Of a stretch of 64,000 nucleotides of DNA, positions 55,701 through 63,020 are shown piece after piece. Each line of letters opens with the position of its first letter. Within the stretch, counting starts at the first letter, position 1. The notes under the pieces were generated by a model. That model was not told the DNA's origin, ran no database searches, and saw nothing but the letters and a program-made list of their open reading frames with translations. The translations under genes and the position numbers were made by a program. This DNA is from Undaria pinnatifida. Taxonomy: Eukaryota; Sar; Phaeophyceae; Laminariales; Alariaceae. The stretch lies in the NCBI GenBank assembly GCA_012845835.1, contig JABAKD010000030.1:12627580-12691579 (forward strand), in the 5' to 3' direction.

Positions 55701-58603
55701 TACTGGAAGAGGGGCTGGGGTACGGCGAAAGGTAGTCGGTTGCGATGGTCACTCTTGCATACTGCTGTATGGAGCCTTTGCGCGGTTCAGAGGGGGGGGG
55801 AAAGGTTAAATGTACGTGGCGATTACACGAATACATGGAGCATCGGCCACACGAGACAACGAGGGCTGCTATGATATATATATATATATATATATTTTTT
55901 TCTCACACGTTTGCTTTCCAGCTTCTGGACAAGCCGTGGTCACAGGTGTTGTCCCTTCTCCCCCCCGGTTCTTGCCTTCAATTTTTATCGCGCATAGGGT
56001 TCAGCAATCCCACTGCTCCTTTGATTTCCATCGAGTGTTGCTAACTCACGCTCTCGCGCTTTCCGTAAGTCACTTTGTGCACAAGAAAAAGTCCCAACGA
56101 ATTTATACGAGCGTGCACTCGGCGGGGCTCGAACTCACGAAACTGACCTATACCAGGCTCGAGGATAACCTGATACGCCACCGGGGCGACCCTGAGATAT
56201 AAGACGTGGTGACGTTCTTATCGCCGGCGATCCAAAAATAACCCCTCAGTTACTTGACTTGACTATGCGTCGACGGCTGATGCTATACCGTTTCCGTAAT
56301 ATCATACGCTGCTACTGCATCATAGATTAGACTAGGGGGGAAGCATGGTGCTTCCAAACTTTTCGGAACTCAGTTTTTGTGGGGCCTGAAAAACGAGAAA
56401 GTGTCATATAGTAAGAGCGAGCAGCAGGTACGAGTATCGTTACGCTGTGCGCGTGCCGTGCAGCCCGTTACATGCAGCTTGGTCACATATCCTAACCCAG
56501 CAGGCCAGGCTGTCGTGTGTTTCGTGTGACCAATGCTTCAACGATAATTTGGATTTGACATTTCGCTATAAAATAATCAAGTCCCAAAGGGGTTGAGAGT
56601 ATCCTATCATCGTAGGTACCAGGTAGGTAATATTAGCGTACTAGAGGTACATAGCAAGGATAGGGCAAGGGCACGGCGAAGATTAGTCGATTGCAATGGT
56701 TACTTGCGCATTGTGCAGTACGGGCCAGTTTGGGAGTTACAGCGAGAAAGAGCGAATACAACTGGCGATTACACGATTAACATGACACGATTAACATTTC
56801 ACCATTGGCCACTATCATAGGCTGCTGTGATAAGACTAGAGTCTACTGTAAGGAGGATGCTGCTGTTCATGTCGGATAAGTGCCAAGAGCTGGACGACAC
56901 GCGCGTGGCAAGAACTATCGCGTGCTGCGCGTTCACGATACGATGATAGTTCAGTAGCAGTCCCTCTATAGTGCCGATTGCCGCCTATAGTGCCTGTGAA
57001 TTCGCTTGGCACGGGAGCAACCTACGGTGGCACTATACGGAGTAGTGCCGGTTGCCGGTATAGTGCCGGTATTCCCGGCTATTAATAGCAAATACCAGCA
57101 TTATAGAGGGGCCACAACTGTACCCCACTCATCGTGAACAATGTCGGGCCTGGCTTCGTAGACTAAACAAGTAAGAGTGTCTCGCACTGATAGTCTACTA
57201 TGAGCAGCAGCAGGAGCAGCAGCCGCTGCAGTAGTAATATCACCAGTTAGTACTGTGGTAGCAGCAGTAAAAGCAGCAGCAGGGTAGAAGCAGTGCTACT
57301 TGCTCCCGCTCGAGGTAGATATCATGCCGAAGCAGTATTAACGCGAGTATTAGTTTCAAGGCAGGTATAACTACGTACGAGATAGGTTTCGCGTACCGCA
57401 CTGTAACGAGTGAGCAGTTATCGCTCTGATGTTACTACAGCAGTACTGCTGCGTTGGCCCGCTCGAGCGCTGAGGCAACGATATTACTGTGATACTGGAC
57501 TACCAGGTATGCCATTACTAATATCCATGAGAGTACTTACTTGTAACGATACAATTACGAGCAGTTAGGGAAAGCGAGAGGGGACTTGAGAGGCGCAAAC
57601 AAAAACAGTACCGAAAAGCACAGCAAAGAGTAGAGTGCAAGGTGCAAAATGCAACACAGTTAGCGCGTGGAAGAGCAGCATCAGTTCGTAGTGGTATGCA
57701 CACAACCTCGCAGCAAAAAATAAACAAGCCGCGGTTAACTTCACTCCCCAAACGTACGAAGCCACAGAAGAGTCGTTGTCATGTCAGCATCAGAACAACA
57801 CCGTCACTTGAGCGAGGTACAACGCAAGATATCATACCAGGTATGTGTGCCTCGCCGAGCGCCAAGCGGTAGGGCGTGGCCTAGGTGACCAAGTGACCAA
57901 AGCTAACTTTACACGAAGCTTCTTCGTTCACAAAACGCGACTGGCTTCGATATTGTTCGTTCCGAAAACCTGTTTCGATCTTTCGATTCACGCTCTGTAG
58001 TTTGTTCCACGCGCCAAAAACGATCCTGCGAGAGGCGCCGAACAGCGCACGACCAACCCCAATGATTTCTTTACGCGACACAACAAACATGCGAACGGTC
58101 CCCAATTCAGTTCAATATCAATTTGGGCCCTATCCTTGGATTAAACCGCCACCACCTTCCCACCCGCAAATAGGCCTATCACGGCTCAATAACGTCTCGT
58201 ACTGCTCGGCTGCTGCTTTTGTCCCATACCCTGTGCAAGTCAACATGGCTTGCCTGCTTGACTTGACTTGATCAAAACAGACAGCATGTTATGTACCTCG
58301 CATATCATACTCGCATCACATCATACCCCTGGTGTGTGTCGGCTGCTCCTCCTGTAAAAAATTAGAGGGTGCCTCTGGTAGAATTCATAGCTCCAAAATC
58401 GGATTGTGAGAAAGATGTACCTGGCACCAGGCATGACAAGCACCTAACAACCAACGAAGGTCTTGCGGCCGTAGCAGAAGCAAGAACAGCAAGCAGCGAG
58501 GCTCCGCAACGAGGGCGGGGGGGGGGGGGCTGACCTTGATGCAGATGGTGAACTCCCGTACGGCATGATCCTCGCTCTTGCCGAACCTCCCAAAAGACGA
58601 CAT
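37799..58603 (-). CDS. Ubiquitin-like-domain phosphatidylinositol 4-kinase, gamma type (10-11 exons)
   Basis: Exons on the minus strand: 58603-58535, 51154-51038, 49028-48843, 47130-46985, 46700-46601, 46319-46191, 44723-44265, 43162-42990, 41427-41365, and 40618 to either a stop at 39148 (970 aa) or a GTGAGT donor at 39151 leading to 38177-37799 (1095 aa). All phases agree. Residues 17-100 form a ubiquitin-like domain. The kinase spans about 135-480: ELTLEGTGGTYF glycine loop, VAVFKP with K160, catalytic loop LDMRILNRDRNSVNILV with D278 and N283, metal-binding IDHG with D376. The usual DRHxxN has Asn for His. An insert of about 70 low-complexity residues separates the catalytic loop from IDHG. 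Residues 480 onward are a Ser/Gly/Pro-rich tail. The plant relatives phosphorylate phosphatidylinositol or act as protein kinases; which applies here is unknown. Confidence 0.85.
38661..39135. repeat. Two-part pentamer satellite (GCCAA)40 (GCAAA)55
   Basis: From 38661 to 38860 there are 40 perfect GCCAA units. From 38861 to 39135 there are 55 GCAAA units with two variants (GCGAA at 39106, GCACA at 39116). The unit changes once with no mixing. Because the period is 5, all six frames are open and produce long repetitive ORFs that are not genes. It lies just inside the proposed last kinase intron, or in the 3' flank if the gene ends at 39148. Confidence 0.97.
41141..41340. repeat. Degenerate TTGGCTTACTTCGCC-type tandem repeat
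   Basis: Units of 30-40 bp with CTTACTTCGCCAACNAACTA are repeated about five times. The wording is related to the longer minisatellite at 42480-42930. It lies in intron 9 of the kinase. Confidence 0.75.
41725..41935. repeat. (GGTAT)n pentamer satellite
   Basis: About 42 units of GGTAT with GGTTT and GGTAC variants, in kinase intron 8. Repetitive Tyr/Gly/Met/Val and His/Thr/Ile/Pro frames on the two strands are artefacts. Confidence 0.95.
42218..42366 (+). repeat. Poly-A-tailed retroposon, family C copy 3
   Basis: GCTAGCGTTGGGCTGCG, ATCGACACACGACGCGTATG, GTGTGGTGAGCTAAAGCTTT, CCCCATCCGCGGGAGGA and an A-run of about 26 follow the order of 15780-15913. It lies in kinase intron 8. Confidence 0.8.
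42480..42930. repeat. ~85-95 bp minisatellite, about 5 units
   Basis: Each unit contains GGCTTACTTCGCCACCCAAC, then AGCTACTAAT/AGCTACTATT, TAGCTATCATAGCC and TAACGAGA with ATTAAGTCACTT. Units differ by small indels (for example TTAATAACAGC). It is not a CRISPR array: the repeats are long, diverged, and not separated by unique spacers of constant length. Kinase intron 8. Confidence 0.85.
43190..43380. repeat. GACAGGA / GACGGGA satellite
   Basis: A run of 5-7 bp units (GACAG, GACAGGA, GACGG) between exons 8 and 7 of the kinase, starting about 25 bp upstream of the exon 8 acceptor. On the transcribed strand it is pyrimidine-rich (CCTGTC) and so forms an extended polypyrimidine tract. Confidence 0.85.
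48600..48845 (-). repeat. Tandem ~60-bp ladder of 5' splice-site-like sequences
   Basis: On the minus strand the exon 3 donor GGCCAG|GTGAGA (GT at 48842-48841) is followed by ATCAG|GTTGAT (48776-48775), GCTAG|GTAAGA (48719-48718) and GGCCAG|GTATGC (48660-48659). Spacings are 66, 57 and 59 bp. The text between them is also related (TTTTTTCCCAAC, TTCCAACCCTGCC and TTTCCAGGTTGCC on the plus strand). They appear to be degenerate copies of one unit. Confidence 0.6.
49257..49646. repeat. 197-bp tandem duplication
   Basis: GCGCCGGCGACACG at 49257 recurs at 49454. Each copy continues with GGCGGTTGGGCGGGTCACAA, CAATATTTCGCCAAAGGCTA, a G-run and CCTCGAGGAGGCGTG. It lies in kinase intron 2. Divergence is modest, so the duplication is fairly recent. 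Confidence 0.9.
50710..50895 (+). repeat. TIR-family B arm with duplicated start
   Basis: CTAAGGGTACTACGGGGAGA...CTACATGAGGC is repeated immediately as CTAAGGGTACTAAGGGGAAT...CTACATGAGGAC. The normal arm follows (CGCGATCGGAGCATATCACA, CAGCTGGCAAACATGAGC). A single arm without a partner, in kinase intron 2's upstream neighbour (between exons 3 and 2). Confidence 0.7.
51321..51575 (-). repeat. tRNA-derived SINE, family D copy lacking the head
   Basis: CTTTCCAGCTCAGC, TTCTGGACAAGCCGTGGTCA, GTCGCGCATAGGGTTCAGCA and TCAACTCGCGCTCTCGGCAC follow the plus-strand order of the full copies. GGCGGGGCTCGAACT (the B box) is deleted, leaving GCACTCACGAAATCGACC. An insertion separates the first 15 bp from the rest. 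Kinase intron 1. Confidence 0.75.
52205..52335. repeat. 12-bp tandem repeat (GAATGTCGAAAA)n
   Basis: About ten units of AACGAATGTCGAA and AAGGAATGTCGAA in tandem. The length is a multiple of three, so frames stay open on both strands. No gene is implied. Confidence 0.9.
52512..53505 (+). mobile_element. TIR element, family B, 5'-truncated ~1 kb copy
   Basis: It starts at ATTTGATCTCACAGCCGAAG and follows 32183-33265 throughout: TGTGACCTAAACCTCCTAAA, ATCGAAATCCGCCA, the GATATCACCTCATTATCTTT module, CGCCTAGACCTAGCACCACA, poly-C blocks, GGGTTTTATAGTTTCCGCGC and a complete right arm ending CTCACAGCTGGAGTG. Poly-C runs are longer here (about 30 C at 52717-52744). The outer left arm is missing. Kinase intron 1. 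Confidence 0.85.
54988..55130 (-). repeat. Repeat F, inverted copy in kinase intron 1
   Basis: On the minus strand it reads TGAGCGCCCACAAATGTTGG, TAGGAGTAGGAAAGG, GCGTGTTCAAGGGTCAAATG and GGCAAGCAACATGTGAGTAC followed by GCCCCACGCCCCC. The orientation and poly-C-like end match the plus-strand copies. Confidence 0.75.
55280..55850 (+). repeat. ~500-bp direct repeat, left member
   Basis: It pairs with 56305-56790. Shared order: ATCGTAGATTAGACTAGGGG, GAAAGTGTCATA-like or GTGCGGTGATATCATC text, CACAAGTATCACTACGCT, AACCCAGCAG...CAGGCTG, TCGTGTG..CGAT, GTACGGCGAAAGGTAGTCGG, TTGCGATGGTCACTCTTGCA and TGGCGATTACACGA. Inside this member a 75-bp unit (GTGCGGTGATATCATCAAGA) is duplicated in tandem at 55384-55510. 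Confidence 0.7.
55885..56191 (-). repeat. tRNA-derived SINE, family D copy 2 (full length)
   Basis: Nearly identical to 7058-7383, including TGGCGTATCAGGTT and GAGTTCGAGCCCC and the 3' ACGGCTTGTCCAGAAGCTGG. The tail here is TATA-rich with a short A-run. High similarity between the copies points to recent activity. It lies between the two members of a 500-bp direct repeat. Confidence 0.85.
56305..56790 (+). repeat. ~500-bp direct repeat, right member
   Basis: Diverged partner of 55280-55850, in the same orientation and about 1 kb downstream: CATAGATTAGACTAGGGGGG, AGCAGCAGGTACGAGTATCG, CATATCCTAACCCAGCAGGC, GCACGGCGAAGATTAGTCGA, TTGCAATGGTTACTTGCGCA, CTGGCGATTACACGATTAAC. Confidence 0.7.
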
Positions 58604-59754
58604 GCCCGCGTGCCAGATTGAACCTCGTTGTCTCTGTGTGCTGGGTGCCTCTTGGAAGGATGGATCGATCGATCTCTGTCCTGTCTGACTATAATATGCT
58701 CCCTCTAAGCGGACGCCCCCCTACCCCTCGAGAACGCGCTTCAGGCAACCTGCCGATCGTGACGGCCACGAGTAGTGTTTGCCGTCAGAGCGTCAGCTCT
58801 CGGCAAGTCAATGCAGAGAGAGAGAGAGATAGTCCACGCGCACCAAACGAGCGATCACGAGGCACACACACACCTTTGTTGGATACTCGATGATTGTGCT
58901 CCTGTCTGGAGCGGCAACTTGAGCAAAAACAGCACCACAGCAGCAATCGACTCGTGAACGTTGGCTTGCCCTCTTGATGTTCTCGGAAGTGCTACTCCAG
59001 AGCTCTGAAAAAAAACGCCACAAGGAAAGCTAGCAGCTTCAGTAGAAGATCACCGCTCACCCACTGCTGATCCAGATGCCGGTCAATACCGCGGGAGCAG
59101 CTATAGCCGATGCCGGGTCGTATAGGGTAAGAAAGCTACAAAGGACTGCTCCTGCTTCCTGCTGGGGCAGACTTTGACAGAGGAGCGCACGTGCTCACGA
59201 AGCGGCGAAGCCTGCCTTAGGAGTACTGCTCTTCTCGAGCAATTTGACGGGTCTAGACTAGGGGACTCGCAGCGGTGATCCCTTCTCCACCGCTTCCCCG
59301 GAAGCTTTGCGACCATGCAGCGATGGCCGTCCAAGAGCCCCCGCCGAGATGCGCGCCCCCAGCGCAGGAGCTACCCCTTGGCTGTGTGCTGTGGGCTCCG
59401 GAAACGAGCTAGAGCCAAAGTCGGAAGACGAACGCGGACGCTGATCTACGAACGTCTTCCGCCAGAAGGAGGCTACGCGAGGGGGACCTGAAGTGAGAAC
59501 GAGACCGTGAAGGGCTTCCAGGAATCTCGTCTCCAGGGGGCTGTCCCTCGAGCCTATCTGACTTGAACGCGCACGCTTTTCAATAACCTGGGCTTGCAAT
59601 CTGGGTCCAAGTCCGAAGTGAACAAGAAAAGGGTTTCTATAGAACTGTGTGGCTTTACAAAGCATGGGTCAGATCGTCGAAACCCCCGCTCAACGCCGAT
59701 AACAGGGTGCCCTTGCTCGTTCCGTGTGGCTGTTGATCTGTGGTTGCAGAGGTT
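58604..59754. other. Divergent intergenic region between the kinase and RTCB-like starts
   Basis: The kinase ATG (minus, 58603) and the RTCB-like ATG (plus, 59755) face away from each other across 1.15 kb, so the region may hold a bidirectional promoter. A minus-strand ORF at 59665-59258 (135 aa) lies inside. Its composition is not convincing and I see no splice support, so I do not call it a gene. Short (GA)n and (AC)n tracts lie at 58815 and 58865. No core promoter motif is clear. Confidence 0.4.
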
Positions 59755-59847
59755 ATGAAGAGGTCCTACGCGGAAGAAGAGGCCTTCATCAAGAGGGAAG
59801 ATGGACAGCGGTTCCGCATCAACCCGGGCTTCGTCCCGAACATGAAG
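59755..59847 (+). CDS. RTCB: First exon of an RTCB-like tRNA-splicing ligase (partial, 31 aa)
   Basis: The ATG is preceded by an in-frame TGA 21 bases upstream, so it is the first ATG. The 31 residues (MKRSYAEEEAFIKREDGQRF, then RINPGFVPNMK) match the start of animal RTCB, which I recall as MSRSYNDELQFLEK followed shortly by GFVPNMQ. RtcB ligates tRNA halves after intron removal and joins XBP1-type mRNA in animals, using GTP and Mn2+. After the final Lys codon the sequence is GCAAGC, a GC-type donor. The frame remains open to 59931, but residues after Lys31 no longer resemble RtcB. The catalytic Cys and His residues would lie in later exons, which I do not find before 64000. A retained gene fragment is the alternative. 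Confidence 0.6.
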
Positions 59848-61059
59848 GCAAGCCGGGAACATGCGACAGAGATTGGCAATAGATTTTGCAAGCGGCTGCG
59901 ATTCATCACAGCACAAAAATCACGTACATAATAATCGATCGCGTGTGGATGGTCTTCTAGTGAATGGGTTTAAGTGTTGAAGAATCGAAGAGATCGGTAG
60001 AATAGCTCAGGACTCAAGGCAACTTTTGCTTCCCGGCACGCCGACACGTTCATTTCAAGTTTGAAGTGACAGCAGTACGTGGTACAGAAGTCGATCAAGA
60101 CCTGCTACGAGTACACCTATCCTGTATCGTAGAGTAACCCTGTAGGTTCAAATACCATATTGATTTGTAGCAGGTGGTGAGTGGTCTCACCGAGACTCAC
60201 CTGATCTGTGATACTTTTTTTTGACTTGGTACAGCAGTACGTTGAATCAGCGTGTGTCTATTCGTTCCATGGTTCACACTCACACTTTTCCCTTTCTTTT
60301 TTATTTGATGTTTTTTTTGTAATACGTACCTTGTTGAAGTGTTTCGTGAGGCCTGTCTGTTCTTCCTTCGTGTTTTGCCGCGGTCGCACGTACGTCCCGG
60401 CCCATTTTCTTTTGCGACCTCTCTTCTGTTTTACAATCGAGGTGTTACCCTTTTGCCAATTACCCGGGTACGGTCGGGAGTATTATCTGACTTGCTAATA
60501 CCCGTCACGCATATGAGTAACGCTTCATACTCGCCGAGTCGGGTACTCGGGTACCCGGGTACACGGTTTATTCGAGTACAGTACCTTTGAAACCCCTGGA
60601 ATGGCAACGTTGTTGTTGTTCTCACATTATTAACTCGCATAATCAAGTCCGTGGTCACAGGACAGGCTCCAGTCACTCTGGAGCTAAGGAATACCTCAGG
60701 GAAAAAACACAAACAAACCAAAGGTGGTACACGCATATATCACAGCTGACGCAATTCATGCCTCCGCCATGAACATACGATATCGTATAAAAAGTGAAAT
60801 CGGGAGTCAGCGTACCATGTGCCAGGTCCATACTGGTGCATACGTCTCACTATTCGCGCCTGGAAAAACCGACTATGCCGCCTGCCACCCAAGAAAGACT
60901 ACCACGTAACTATTGCACGTAGTACGTATCACTACGCATACGCACGACAGACGCGAGTCAATTGGAAAGAAGGAACAAAGAAGAGAAGATAAGATGAAGG
61001 AAAGAAAAGATAATAAAGCCAAAAACGAAAGAGGAACCTATCATCCCCTAAATCACTTC
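59848..61059. other. RTCB-like intron 1 or intergenic, no further exon found
   Basis: I looked for the next conserved RtcB block (FYVND...LMFEEL) on the plus strand and did not see it. At 60455-60580 there is a cluster of ACCCGGGTA and GGGTACTCGGGTACCCGGGT palindromes related to the tandem field that starts at 61060. Confidence 0.45.
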
Positions 61060-61670
61060 CCATGAGTAACATTTTGTACATGATGTTCTTCAGGAAACCC
61101 TTTCCAAATTGACAATTCCAAGCGTGTGTTAGGTCCTTTACTTTGATATACCCGAGTAAAATACCCGGGTTTGTACCCGTGTACCCAATGCTTAGGTACG
61201 TTAGGTACGGGCCTCGATACCTTACGTAACCCCTTTACAACTGGAAACCCGTTTTGAAGGACAAAATTGCTTGGATTTAGTATAGGGAGGGGTTCGGGAA
61301 CCCTGAAGGGGTCAAGCGTTAGGTACGTTAGGTGCGGACCATGATACCGCACCTGAGTTTTGGGTATGATAGGTACGCCGCTCAAATACTTACCCGGGTA
61401 TAGGTATACCCGTCGACGAAAATATACCCAGGTTTAGGTACGAGCCTGGGGACGACCTCAATGCCTTACCTAAGTCTTGGGTACGTTAGGTACGGACCCC
61501 GATACCTTACCTAAGTCTTGAGTGCGTTAGGTACGGACCTCGATACTTTACCCAAGTTTTGGGTGCGATAGGGATGTCGCCCAAATAATTACCAGGGTAT
61601 AGACATACCCGTCGAAAAACTACCCGGGTGTACGTATAGGTATCATACGAGCTCAAACACTTTATACGAA
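61060..61670. repeat. Degenerate tandem field H, first block
   Basis: Units of about 41 bp (TTACCTAAGTCTTGGGTACG then TTAGGTACGGACCCCGATACC) repeat, interspersed with a longer unit carrying TACCCGGGTATAGGTATACC and CGTCGACGAAAATACCC. The whole block is rich in GGTAC and its complement GTACC, so most units can pair with their neighbours. Confidence 0.85.
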
Positions 61671-61744
61671 ATGTGCATACGAAGTATGACGTCATCTGCG
61701 AGAACGAAAATAATTAAAAATTAAAAAGGCAAGTTATGCATGCG

Positions 61745-61890
61745 GTCTCCCCGCCACACACCCAGGACACCTGCCACCTGGCACGCACATCCAGGACACC
61801 TGCCACCTGGGACACACACCCAGGACACCTGTCACGTGGGACATACACAAGACACCCGACACCTGTGACACACACACCCAGGGCACCTGT
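61745..61890. repeat. ~30-bp minisatellite (CCAGGACACCTGCCACCTGG)
   Basis: Four to five units of CACACACCCAGGACACCTGC plus CACCTGGCACG-like text in tandem. CCAGG...CCTGG within each unit is an inverted repeat. Confidence 0.9.
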
Positions 61891-62504
61891 CGCTCAGACG
61901 TGCCCAATTCAGGGGGTAGAGTAGCAGCGTGGACAATGAACAAAACACTGGTGGAGAGCAGGAGGACCGAGCTTGACCGAGCGAGGGAGCCAGCACACTG
62001 GATAGTCCCGAGCCAGCTCTCGAGCGAGAGGTGATCGAGGTCGCGCCGGGCAAGACGATGGCCTTGTTATCACTCCGAAGCTTGTTTCAAGGATAAACGG
62101 GGACACGCAGGACGTGTACATTGTGCCGGCGGAGACTACAAAAGCCGTTGATGCCTTGTCGTGCCGAAGCAGTGTAGACGACAAGGGGCTATTGAGGCGT
62201 CCTTCATGTACTCTGGCAATTTACGTTACTCTATCGCTCGAGCCCTTGGGGTACTGGGGGGCTTTGTAGTAGGCTGTCACCCAGCCTAAAAATACGAAAA
62301 TGCCGGCATGGTGTTTGTAGTTGAAATAAAAAAAATGAAGAAAAAAAATGTCGCGGTTCTTGAATGTATGTCAGATCAAACATACTGGTAGCATCGTCTA
62401 CTGGCAGGCCCAGTCCTAGATAGCTGCTCCCAGTAGATTACTACTGCCAGTGCATACTGCTGTTCCGGTGTCCAGCCTCATCAATTTGACGTTTGTTGCA
62501 GGTG

Positions 62505-63020
62505 TACGTACCCGCACCCACGCGTAGGTACGGACCTCGATACCTTACCTAAAGATTAGGTACGATAGGTACGTCGATCCAATACTTACCCGGGTATAGG
62601 TGTACCCGTCGATGAAATACCCGGGTCTAGGCACGAGCTTGGGAACGACCCCAATTTATTACCTAAATTTTAGGTACGTTAGGTACGGACCCCGAAACCT
62701 TACCGTATTGTTCGGTACGTTATGTACAGACCTCGGCACCTTGCCTTAGTTTTGGGTACGATAGGTACGCCAATCCAACACTCACACGGGTGAAGGTATT
62801 CCCGTCGACGAAATACCCGGGTGGTACGACCCTGGGGATGACCTCAATACCTTACCTAACTTTTAGGTACGTAAGGGTCTGATCCTGATACCTTGCCCAA
62901 GTGTTAGGTGCGTTAGATATGGCCGTCAGTACCTTACCTGAGTTTCACCACGGTAGGTACGCTACAGCAGTAGGTACGATCTCATAAACTTCCCTGGGTG
63001 TAGGTATACCTTACCTAACA
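62505..63020. repeat. Degenerate tandem field H, second block
   Basis: The same long and short units as the first block: GGTACGGACCTCGATACCTT, GATAGGTACGTCGATCCAAT, TACCCGGGTATAGGTGTACC, CGTCGATGAAATACCCGGGT. The two blocks are separated by 830 bp containing the minisatellite, so they probably derive from one array that was interrupted. Confidence 0.85.

Noticed and set aside
59258..59665. 135-aa minus ORF between the kinase and RTCB-like starts
   Set aside because: No motif, splice support or convincing composition. It may be 5' flank of either gene.
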